Below, piece after piece: positions 14,072-21,365 of a stretch of 64,000 bases of DNA (position 1 is the first letter of the stretch; the number at the start of each line of letters is the position of its first letter). The notes under the pieces are model-generated. The model ran no database searches. It was not told the origin of the DNA and saw only the letters and a list, made by a program, of their open reading frames with translations. The stretch comes from Aromatoleum toluclasticum ATCC 700605 (GTDB lineage: Bacteria; Pseudomonadota; Gammaproteobacteria; Burkholderiales; Rhodocyclaceae), in assembly GCF_000378245.1 (NCBI RefSeq), contig NZ_KB899491.1, positions 496,001 to 560,000 of the forward strand, read 5' to 3'. The translations under genes were made by a program, and so were the position numbers.

Positions 14072-15090
14072 GCGGCAAGTTCCTGCGGGAGGTCTTCTTC
14101 GTAGCGCAGGCGGGCGTCCTGCTGGGCCAGCTGGCCGAAAAAGTCTTCGACGGCAGCCGTCTGGGAACGGACGTCGGGGAGCTGGTTCATCGCACGGCGG
14201 AAGGCGGCCGAGCCGACCAGGCCTTTCGTGTACCACGAGATGTGCTTGCGGGCGACCTTGACGCCGGTGTCTTCGCCGTAGAAGGCGTACAGGTCGGCCA
14301 GGTGCTCGCGGCACACGTGGAGGATCTCGCTGACGAGCGGCGGCGGCATCAGCTCGCCGGTCGCGAGGTAGTGTTCGGTCTCGCGGAAGATCCACGGCCG
14401 GCCCTGGGCGGCGCGGCCGATCATGACGCCGTCGGCGCCGGTGTAGTCGAGCACGTACTTCGCCTTCTCGGGCGAGGTGATGTCACCGTTGGCGATGACC
14501 GGGATCTTCACCAGGGTCTTCACGTGCGCGATGGTGTCGTACTCCGCCTCGCCCATGTACTGGTCGGCGCGCGTGCGGCCGTGGATCGCGATCGCGCGGA
14601 TGCCGGATTCCTCGGCGATGCGGGCGATCATCGGCGCGTTGCGGTGCTGGCGGCTCCAGCCGGTGCGGAACTTGAGCGTGACCGGGGTATCGGGTACCGC
14701 GGCGACGACGGCTTCGAGGATGCGGGCGACGAGGGGCTCGTCCTGCATCAGCGCGGAGCCCGCCATCACGTTGCACACCTTCTTGGCCGGGCAGCCCATG
14801 TTGATGTCGATGATCTGCGCGCCGCTGTCCGCGTTGTGGCGGGCGGCCTCGGCCATCATCCGAGGGTCGGCGCCGGCGATCTGCACCGAGATCGGATCGA
14901 CCTCGCCCTCGTGATTGGCGCGCCGAAGCGTCTTCGCGCTGCCGTAGAGCAGCGAGTTGGACGTGACCATCTCGCTCACGGCGACGCCCGCGCCGAGCTT
15001 CTTGCACAGCTGGCGGAAGGGGCGGTCGGTGACGCCGGCCATGGGGGCGACGAAAAGGTTGTTGCGCAGGGTGAAACCGGCGTACTGCAT
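14068..15090 (-). CDS. dusB: tRNA-dihydrouridine synthase B
   Basis: FMN-dependent TIM-barrel enzyme that reduces uridine to dihydrouridine in the tRNA D-loop. 340 residues. Motifs: VAPMAGVTDRPFR, SVQIAGADP, DINMGCPAKKV followed by the catalytic cysteine in KVCNVMAGSAL, KFRTGW, AIHGRTR and NGDITSPEKA. First gene of dusB-fis-purH-purD-hemF. A TAAAAT -10-like hexamer lies at 15122-15127 on the minus strand upstream of the start, without a clear -35. Confidence 0.97.
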   Translation of the reverse strand: MQYAGFTLRNNLFVAPMAGVTDRPFRQLCKKLGAGVAVSEMVTSNSLLYGSAKTLRRANHEGEVDPISVQIAGADPRMMAEAARHNADSGAQIIDINMGCPAKKVCNVMAGSALMQDEPLVARILEAVVAAVPDTPVTLKFRTGWSRQHRNAPMIARIAEESGIRAIAIHGRTRADQYMGEAEYDTIAHVKTLVKIPVIANGDITSPEKAKYVLDYTGADGVMIGRAAQGRPWIFRETEHYLATGELMPPPLVSEILHVCREHLADLYAFYGEDTGVKVARKHISWYTKGLVGSAAFRRAMNQLPDVRSQTAAVEDFFGQLAQQDARLRYEEDLPQELAA

Positions 15091-15180
15091 GGGCGGGGCG
15101 TGTTGCGGGGGAAAGTTCGGGATTTTACCCCATGCCGCGCCGGGCGAGCAGGGGAATGCTCGCCCCGGACAGCGACTGCG

Positions 15181-16902
15181 TCACACCGGTGTGGTATCCG
15201 CGCCCGTCGTCGGTGGTGTCGTCGGCTCGGGAGGAAGCGCGCGCGTGCTGCGGTTGCGTCCGCCTTCCTTCGAACGATAGAGCGCCGCATCGGCGGCCTC
15301 GATCAGGCCCTCCGGGCTCGAGACGGGAATCTCGGGGGAAGCCGCGACGCCGACGCTGATGGTGACCTTGAGGCCGTCGACTTCGGTGGCTTCGATTTCG
15401 GCACGCAAGCGCTCGGCGACGCAGAACGCACCCTCGAGTGTCGTGTTGGGCAGGATGCCGACGAATTCCTCACCGCCGTAGCGGCACGCGAGGTCGTACT
15501 TGCGCAGCGCGTCGTGGAAATTCTTCGCGACCGCCTGCAGCACCCGGTCGCCCTGGTCGTGACCGTGGGTGTCGTTGAATTTCTTGAAGTGGTCGATATC
15601 GAACATCAGCACCGCGAGCGGGTTGCCGGTGCGCTGTGCGCGGCTGTATTCGGTGTCCAGCGTGGCGTCGAGGTGGCGGCGGTTGAAGAGGCCGGTGAGG
15701 CCGTCGGTGGTCGAGAGCCGGCGCAATTCCTCCTCGAGGCGTTTCTCTTCGGTGATGTCGCGCAGCAGCGCGGCCGATCCGACGACGTTGTGGTCGTTGC
15801 CGAAGATCGTGGAGGCGAAGACCTGCAGGACGCGCTCCTTGTAGGTGGTCGTGATCGCGCCGCCCTGCTCGGGATCGGACAGCCACAGGCGCATCTGCTC
15901 TTCGTCGTCGAGCAGCGAGTAGAACCCTTCCCTGGCGATCTGGCCCGCGGGCTTTTCGAGCAGGCGTTCGGCCGCGGGGTTGACCAGCACGATCTCGCCG
16001 GCGCTGTCGGTGACGACGATGCCTTCGCCTGCGCCGTGGATGATGGTCGTGAGCTTGTCCTGCTCGCGGCGCAGTCCGTCGTAGGTGGTCCTCAGCTCCG
16101 AAGTCATGCGGTTGAAGCTGTTGGCCATGGTGCCGATTTCGTCGCGGCTGTGGATCGGCACCTGATGGTCGAGGTCGCCGTCCGACACGCGGGTCATCGC
16201 GTGGGTGACCTTCTCGAGCGGCTCGACGATGGTGCGGCCGAGCATGTAGCCGGTGAGCAGCATGGTCGCCATCAGTGCCAGCGCAAGCCCGCCGATTGCG
16301 TACTGGCGCACCTCGTAGATGTCGCGTTCGACGGCGGCGAGCGAGGTCGTCAGCTTGATCACGCCGCGCACCTTGTTCGCGGTGCCGTGGCACTTGCTGC
16401 AGGGCTCGATGTACTTGATCGGTGCGAGGAAGGTCAGGTTGCGGTGGCCGTCCGGCCCGGGTTCGTACACGGCGAGCGTGCGGCCGTCGCTGACGGTTGC
16501 GAGCAGGTTGGGGTCGTCGGCCGACAGCACGGGGATCTGCTGTTCGTGGTCGCGCGGTGTGAAGGTTTCCTCGCCGCGGCGGCGATTCACGTCGTGGATG
16601 GTCTTGTTGTCGCGAAAGGCTTCGTCGCCGTTGGTCCGCAGGATGCGGAAGTCGATGATGTCGGTCACCTTCTTCAGGCGGTCCGCATAGGACTCGGCGA
16701 TGTCCGCGGAACCCGCCAGCATCACCGCCTGCAGGCCCTGAGCCACGCTTTCGGTGAGCTTTTCCATCGTGCGCTCGTTCTGGCTCAGGACTGACTGTTC
16801 CTGGAAGTGCGTGTAGAAGAACGCCATCGCCACGAGCACGACCGTGACCGCAATGCCGACCGCGAGGGTGATCTTGTAGCGAATCCGCATGTTTTTGTTC
16901 AT
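15181..16902 (-). CDS. Membrane diguanylate cyclase with periplasmic haem-c-type sensor (HAMP-PAS-GGDEF)
   Basis: 573 residues predicted to make cyclic di-GMP in response to a periplasmic cue. Order: TM1 (about 11-30); periplasmic domain resembling the Tll0287/DUF3365 sensor type, with a c-type haem motif C168-S-K-C171-H172; TM2 (about 202-222); HAMP (about 222-275); PAS (about 282-385); GGDEF domain (about 395-550). The active-site loop is GGEEF (476-480), a functional variant, and the inhibitory I-site RKYD (467-470) lies five residues before it, so product inhibition is likely. The Pro/Thr-rich tail is unstructured. The start at 16902 is the first of two close ATGs (the other encodes M5); neither has a strong ribosome site. 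The promoter region holds an 11-bp tandem repeat. Activity is inferred from motifs only. Confidence 0.9.
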   Translation of the reverse strand: MNKNMRIRYKITLAVGIAVTVVLVAMAFFYTHFQEQSVLSQNERTMEKLTESVAQGLQAVMLAGSADIAESYADRLKKVTDIIDFRILRTNGDEAFRDNKTIHDVNRRRGEETFTPRDHEQQIPVLSADDPNLLATVSDGRTLAVYEPGPDGHRNLTFLAPIKYIEPCSKCHGTANKVRGVIKLTTSLAAVERDIYEVRQYAIGGLALALMATMLLTGYMLGRTIVEPLEKVTHAMTRVSDGDLDHQVPIHSRDEIGTMANSFNRMTSELRTTYDGLRREQDKLTTIIHGAGEGIVVTDSAGEIVLVNPAAERLLEKPAGQIAREGFYSLLDDEEQMRLWLSDPEQGGAITTTYKERVLQVFASTIFGNDHNVVGSAALLRDITEEKRLEEELRRLSTTDGLTGLFNRRHLDATLDTEYSRAQRTGNPLAVLMFDIDHFKKFNDTHGHDQGDRVLQAVAKNFHDALRKYDLACRYGGEEFVGILPNTTLEGAFCVAERLRAEIEATEVDGLKVTISVGVAASPEIPVSSPEGLIEAADAALYRSKEGGRNRSTRALPPEPTTPPTTGADTTPV

Positions 16903-16947
16903 GTGATGGAACGTCAGCACCGCGATTGTTCGGACGCAATCATATAA

Positions 16948-16980
16948 CGGTGGGTTAGCGGTGGGTTGGCGGTGGGTTGG
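16948..16980. repeat. 11-bp tandem repeat, three copies, upstream of the diguanylate cyclase
   Basis: CGGTGGGTTAG then CGGTGGGTTGG twice (948-958, 959-969, 970-980), with a degenerate fourth copy following. On the minus strand it lies just upstream of a TATATG -10-like hexamer (16941-16946) for the gene starting at 16902, that is, over the expected -35 region. Confidence 0.75.
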
Positions 16981-17003
16981 CGGCGGGGCCGGTGCCGCGC
17001 GCG

Positions 17004-18161
17004 TCAAGGCCAGGCGCGGGCGCCGAACATCATGCGGCGGGCGATGAAGTGGCGCAGCGGCGGCAGCATGTCGAGCGCGAACAGGGCGGCACCGCGCGCG
17101 TGGTGCAGGGGCGCGGAGTCGTTGCTGAAGATGCGCACGAGGCTGTCGGTGAAGTTGATCGCGCCGAAGCGGTCGACCCGGCGGGCGTCGCGCCAGGCGG
17201 CGAGCGTGCCGGCGAGGCCGGGGTCGCCGCCGTGATCGAGGAGGGTGCGAGCGAGCGCCCACACGTCGCGCAGCGCGAGGTTGAAGCCCTGGCCGGCGAC
17301 CGGGTGCAGGGTCTGTGCGGCATTGCCGAGCCACACGGTGCGCTGGCCGACGGGATCGCTGCGGTAGCGCAGCACCAGGGGGTAGCGCAGCCGGCCGGTG
17401 ACGCGCGCGAGGTGCACGCGGCTGCCGAAGCGGTGCTGGAGGTGTTCGAGGTAGGCTGCGTCGGGCAGGGCCAGGAGTTCGGTGGCGCGCCGGGGCGAGG
17501 CGACATGCACCAGGGCGTACTCGTCGCCATGGGGCAGCAAGGCGATCGGTCCCTCGCTGGTGAAGCGTTCGAAGGCGGTGTCGCCGTGGCTGCCGGTGAT
17601 GCCCACGTGGGCGATGAGCGCGTGCTGGCCGTAATCGCGCTCGACGATGTCCGGCGCGCCGGCCTGCAGGCCGCCTTCGGCGCAGGCGACGAGGCGTGCG
17701 CCGGCGGTGGTGCCGTGGATGGCCGCACCGGTGCCGGCGAGGCTTGCCGTCACCGAGTCGGGGCCCGCAGCCAGGCCGGCCACTTCGGTCTGGTCCATGA
17801 CCGTGATGCCGGCGCGATCGACGGCGTCGCGCAGGGCGCCGGCCAGCGCGCCGGCCTGGACGACGTAGCCGAGTGCAGGCAGGCCGTAGTCGTCCGCCTC
17901 GAGCCGGGTGCGGCCGAAACCGCCTTGCTGCGACACGTGGATGTGGCGGATGGGTGTCGCCGGCAGATCGTGCCACACGCCCAGGCGTTCGAGCGTGAGG
18001 CGCGAGCCGTGGGCCAGCGCGAGCGCGCGCGGGTCGGCGACGACGGCATCGCGCGCGCGCGTGTCGGCCAGCGCGATCGCGAGGCCGCTGTCCTTGAGTG
18101 CGAGGGCGAGCGACAGGCCGACCGGGCCGGCGCCCACGATCAGCAGGTCATGCCGCGCCAT
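17004..18161 (-). CDS. ubiH: FAD-dependent ubiquinone biosynthesis hydroxylase (UbiH-like)
   Basis: Flavin monooxygenase of the UbiH/COQ6 family, hydroxylating the polyprenyl-phenol ring on the way to ubiquinone; works with a membrane-bound Ubi complex. 385 residues. FAD-binding GAGPVGLSLALAL at the N-terminus, DPRALALAHGSR typical of UbiH, and the second FAD motif VWLGNAAQTLHPVAGQGFNLALRD near residue 290. Its first 14 nt overlap the end of pepP, the classic pepP-ubiH pairing. Family members hydroxylate different ring positions, so the exact position is inferred. Confidence 0.88.
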   Translation of the reverse strand: MARHDLLIVGAGPVGLSLALALKDSGLAIALADTRARDAVVADPRALALAHGSRLTLERLGVWHDLPATPIRHIHVSQQGGFGRTRLEADDYGLPALGYVVQAGALAGALRDAVDRAGITVMDQTEVAGLAAGPDSVTASLAGTGAAIHGTTAGARLVACAEGGLQAGAPDIVERDYGQHALIAHVGITGSHGDTAFERFTSEGPIALLPHGDEYALVHVASPRRATELLALPDAAYLEHLQHRFGSRVHLARVTGRLRYPLVLRYRSDPVGQRTVWLGNAAQTLHPVAGQGFNLALRDVWALARTLLDHGGDPGLAGTLAAWRDARRVDRFGAINFTDSLVRIFSNDSAPLHHARGAALFALDMLPPLRHFIARRMMFGARAWP

Positions 18162-19500
18162 CGGCGGCCTCGCGCATCACGTCCTCAATATCGGCGACCG
18201 TGCGCGGCGCGGCTTCGGTGATGTATTCGCAGCCGTCCTCGGTGACCAGGGCGTCGTCCTCGATGCGCACGCCGATGTTCCAGAACGCTTCGGGCACGCC
18301 TTCGGCGGGGCGGATGTAGCAGCCGGGTTCGACGGTCAGCACCATGCCCGGTGCCAGCGGCCGCCAGTCGCCGTCGAGCTTGTATTCGCCGGCGTCGTGT
18401 ACGTCGCGCCCGAGCCAGTGGCCGGTGCGGTGCATGTAGAAGCGGCGGTAGTGGCCCTGTTCGAGGACTTCGGCGAGGCTGCCGGACAGGAGCTTGAGGT
18501 CGAGCATGCCCTGCGCGAGCACCTCGACAGCGGCGTCGTGCGGCATGTTCCAGTGCGCGCCGGGCCGGATCGCGGCCTTCGCGGCGTCCTGGGCGGCGAG
18601 CACGAGTTCGTAGATGTCGCGCTGCGGGCCGCTGAAGCGCCCGTTCACGGGGAAGCTGCGGGTGATGTCGGAGGCGTAGCCGTCGAGCTCGCAGCCGGCG
18701 TCGATCAGCAGCAGCTCGCCGTCTTCCATGCAGCGGTCGTTTTCGATGTAGTGCAGCACGCAGGCGTTGGCGCCGCTGGCGACGATGGACGGGTAGGCGG
18801 GGGCCTGGCTGCCGGCGCGGCGGAAGGCGTGGATCAGCTCGGCCTCGATCTCGTACTCGAAGCGGCCGGGGCGGGTCGCGGCCATCGCGCGGCGGTGGGC
18901 CTCGCCGGAGATATCGCCTGCGCGGCGCATGATCGCGATTTCCGATGCGTCCTTGAGGATGCGCATCTCGTCGAGCTCGGCGCGCACGTCGCGGATCGCA
19001 TGCGGCGGGATCGCGCCGGCGCGGGCATTGGCGCGCACGGTGTTGAGGGCGCGCAGCACGCGGGTGTCCCAGTCGTTGTCGTGGCCGAGGCTGCACCACA
19101 GTGCAGGCTGTCCGGACATCAGGTCGGGCAGGCGCTGGTCGAGGTCGCCGATGGTGCGGGCCTCGTCGAAGCCGAAGCGCTCGCATGCCGCGTCAGGGCC
19201 GTAGCGGTAGCCGTCCCAGATCTCGCGCTCCTCGTTCTTCTCACGGCAGAACAGGATCGATCGGGGCGAATCGCCGCCGATCAGTACGAGCACCGCCTCG
19301 GGTTCGCCGAAGCCGGTGAGGTAGTGGAAATAGCTGTCGTAGCGGAACGGGTACTGCGTGTCGCGGTTGCGCGCGTATTCCCGGGCGGTCGGCACGACGG
19401 CGATGCCGCCGCCGAGTGCGTTCATGCGGGCGAGCAGACGCTCGCGGCGGGCGCGGAAGGGGGCGGTGTCGAACGTGGGGCGGTCGAGGGGCGTATTCAT
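18148..19500 (-). CDS. pepP: Xaa-Pro aminopeptidase (aminopeptidase P)
   Basis: Dimetal pita-bread-fold peptidase removing an N-terminal residue before proline. 450 residues. The N-terminal AMP_N domain includes YPFRYDSYFHYLTGF; the catalytic domain supplies the metal ligands in LLIDAGCELDGYASD, HRTGHWLGRDVHD, LTVEPGCY and GVRIEDD. Start ATG at 19500, 57 nt after murU. Member of the amgK-murU-pepP-ubiH run. Confidence 0.96.
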   Translation of the reverse strand: MNTPLDRPTFDTAPFRARRERLLARMNALGGGIAVVPTAREYARNRDTQYPFRYDSYFHYLTGFGEPEAVLVLIGGDSPRSILFCREKNEEREIWDGYRYGPDAACERFGFDEARTIGDLDQRLPDLMSGQPALWCSLGHDNDWDTRVLRALNTVRANARAGAIPPHAIRDVRAELDEMRILKDASEIAIMRRAGDISGEAHRRAMAATRPGRFEYEIEAELIHAFRRAGSQAPAYPSIVASGANACVLHYIENDRCMEDGELLLIDAGCELDGYASDITRSFPVNGRFSGPQRDIYELVLAAQDAAKAAIRPGAHWNMPHDAAVEVLAQGMLDLKLLSGSLAEVLEQGHYRRFYMHRTGHWLGRDVHDAGEYKLDGDWRPLAPGMVLTVEPGCYIRPAEGVPEAFWNIGVRIEDDALVTEDGCEYITEAAPRTVADIEDVMREAADGAA

Positions 19501-19557
19501 CGGCAGATTATGGCATGTGGGCTGGTGTCGGATTCGACCGGACCTGCCGGAGCGCGT

Positions 19558-20247
19558 TCAGGTGCGGATTCCGCGCAGACGGGCGTCGAGCTCGGCGAGC
19601 CGCGCCGGGGTGCCGACGTCGAGCCAGTAGCCGGCGTGCAGCGCGCCGCGCACGCGTCCGGCGTCCATCGCGTCGCGCAGCAGCGGGCCCAGCGGGGCGC
19701 GGGTGCCGGCGGGGAGGGAGGCAAAGAGGTCGGGGTGATACACGCCCAGGCCGGAGAAGGTCAGGCGGGGTGCTCCGTCGCGGTGCAGGCGCGCGTCGGC
19801 GAGGCGGAAGTCGCCGTCCGGGTGGTGGGACGGGTTCGGTACCATCAGCAGGTGGGCGAGATCGCCGTCGGCGGCCAGCCCTTCGCCCGCCGCACGCAGG
19901 GCGGAGATGTCGGCGTCGCAGAAAACGTCGCCGTTCACGACGAGGAAGGGTGCGTCGCCCAGCAGCGGCAGGGCCTGGCGGATGCCGCCGGCAGTCTCGA
20001 GCGCCTCGGCCTCGGGCGAGTAGCGGAGGCGCACGCCGAAGGCGCTGCCGTCGCCGAGGGCGGCCTCGATCATCGCGCCGAGGTGGGCGTGGTTGATCGC
20101 GATGTCGGTGAAGCCGGCGTCGCGCAGGCGCTCTATGTGCCACACGATCAGCGGCTTGCCGCCCGCCTGCAGCAGGGGCTTGGGGCAGGCGTCCGTCAGC
20201 GGGCGCATGCGTTCGCCGCGCCCGGCGGCGAGGACCATCGCGCGCAT
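19558..20247 (-). CDS. murU: N-acetylmuramate-1-phosphate uridylyltransferase
   Basis: Forms UDP-MurNAc from MurNAc-1-phosphate in the recycling bypass that avoids MurA (linked to intrinsic fosfomycin tolerance in Pseudomonas). 229 residues. Nucleotidyltransferase signature MVLAAGRGERMRPLT followed by PKPLL, the NGDVF metal site, and the GYWLDVGTP end motif. The start codon shares one base with the amgK stop (TGATG), so the pair is translationally coupled. The amgK partner makes this assignment more likely than a general sugar nucleotidyltransferase. Confidence 0.92.
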   Translation of the reverse strand: MRAMVLAAGRGERMRPLTDACPKPLLQAGGKPLIVWHIERLRDAGFTDIAINHAHLGAMIEAALGDGSAFGVRLRYSPEAEALETAGGIRQALPLLGDAPFLVVNGDVFCDADISALRAAGEGLAADGDLAHLLMVPNPSHHPDGDFRLADARLHRDGAPRLTFSGLGVYHPDLFASLPAGTRAPLGPLLRDAMDAGRVRGALHAGYWLDVGTPARLAELDARLRGIRT

Positions 20248-21251
20248 CAGAAGGTGTAGCCGACTTCGACCGGCTCGGGGTCGAGGTGGTCCAGCAGCTT
20301 CAGCAGCGGCCCGAGGTCGCGGTAGCGCTTGCACGCGCGCCGCAGGTAGTCCATCACCAGCGGCATGTCGCGCAGGTAGCCGTCCTTGCCGTCGCGGTGA
20401 TAGAGGCGGGCGAAGATGCCCAGCACCTTGATGTGGCGCTGCACGCCCATCCATTCGTAGTCGCGGTGGAACTCGGAGAAGTCCTCGCGCACCGGCAGGC
20501 CCAGCTTGCGCGCCGCTTCCCAGTAGCGCGCGAGCATGTCGAGCGCGAAGTCCTCTTCCCAGTGGATGTAGGCATCCTTGAACAGCGATGCGAGGTCGTA
20601 GGTGAGCGGGCCGTACACCGCGTCCTGGAAGTCGATGATGCCTGGGTTGGCCTGCTCCGGGAGGTACATCAGGTTGCGCGAATGGTAGTCGCGATGCACG
20701 AAGACCTGCGGTTCGGCGAGGTTCACGGCGAGGATGCGGTCGAAGGTGTCCATCAGCGTGACGCGCTGACGGTCGTCGAGCGTGACGCCCTTGTGGCGCT
20801 CGATGTACCACTCGGGGAAGAGCATCAGTTCGCGCAGCAGCAGTTCGCGCGAGTATTCGGGCAGCACGTCGGGGCGGCTCGCGTGCTGGATCGCGATCAG
20901 CGAGCCGAGCGCGTCGGCGTAGAGGTGGGCGGCGTTGTCCTTGTTCAGCGCAGCGAGGTAGGTCGTGCTGCCGAGGTCGGAGAGCAGCAGGAAGCCCTGG
21001 TCGAGATCCTGTGCGAGCACTTCCGGGACGTGGGCGCCGGCGGCGCGGAACAGCTCCTCGACGTTCAGCCAGGGGCGGCAGTCCTCGCGCTCGGGCGGCG
21101 CGTCCATGACGACCAGGCTGGGGCTGCCATCGGCGAAGTTCACGCGGAAGTAGCGGCGGAAGCTGGCATCGGCCGATGCGGGCGTGAGCTCGAAAGCCTT
21201 TCCGGACATTCGGGTGGCCAGCCAGTCGTTCAGTTGGGCAAGTCTGTGCAC
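20247..21251 (-). CDS. amgK: Anomeric MurNAc/GlcNAc kinase
   Basis: Aminoglycoside-phosphotransferase-fold kinase that phosphorylates MurNAc at C1, feeding MurU in cell-wall recycling. 334 residues from a GTG at 21251. The GTG has GGAGA about 6 nt upstream and gives the family-typical N-terminus (LAQLNDWL ... DASFRRYFRV); the only early ATG (M15) would cut this helix. Catalytic Brenner motif HRDYHSRN and metal loop IIDFQDAVYGP are present. The frame stays open far upstream, antisense to lptD; that extension is a GC-rich shadow. Divergent from lptD across 114 nt. Confidence 0.92.
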   Translation of the reverse strand: MHRLAQLNDWLATRMSGKAFELTPASADASFRRYFRVNFADGSPSLVVMDAPPEREDCRPWLNVEELFRAAGAHVPEVLAQDLDQGFLLLSDLGSTTYLAALNKDNAAHLYADALGSLIAIQHASRPDVLPEYSRELLLRELMLFPEWYIERHKGVTLDDRQRVTLMDTFDRILAVNLAEPQVFVHRDYHSRNLMYLPEQANPGIIDFQDAVYGPLTYDLASLFKDAYIHWEEDFALDMLARYWEAARKLGLPVREDFSEFHRDYEWMGVQRHIKVLGIFARLYHRDGKDGYLRDMPLVMDYLRRACKRYRDLGPLLKLLDHLDPEPVEVGYTF

Positions 21252-21274
21252 CGGGTTCTCCGCAACGCTTCGTG

Positions 21275-21280
21275 TAAAAT
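21275..21280 (+). promoter_or_regulatory. Candidate -10 element for lptD
   Basis: TAAAAT in the context GTGTAAAATCC, about 86 nt upstream of the lptD ATG in the 114-nt divergent gap with amgK. No clear -35 hexamer is seen. Confidence 0.35.
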
Positions 21281-21365
21281 CCGCGAGTTTATCAAAAGGC
21301 CGGGACCGTGCCGGGCACGGGTTGATGGCGATGAAACCAGGATTGGGGAAAGCGCTTTGCGCGAT

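Noticed and set aside
15181-17976. One 931-codon protein fusing a Pro/Arg-rich head to the diguanylate cyclase
   Set aside because: The head is antisense-frame sequence over ubiH; the real start is the ATG at 16902 in front of the first membrane helix.
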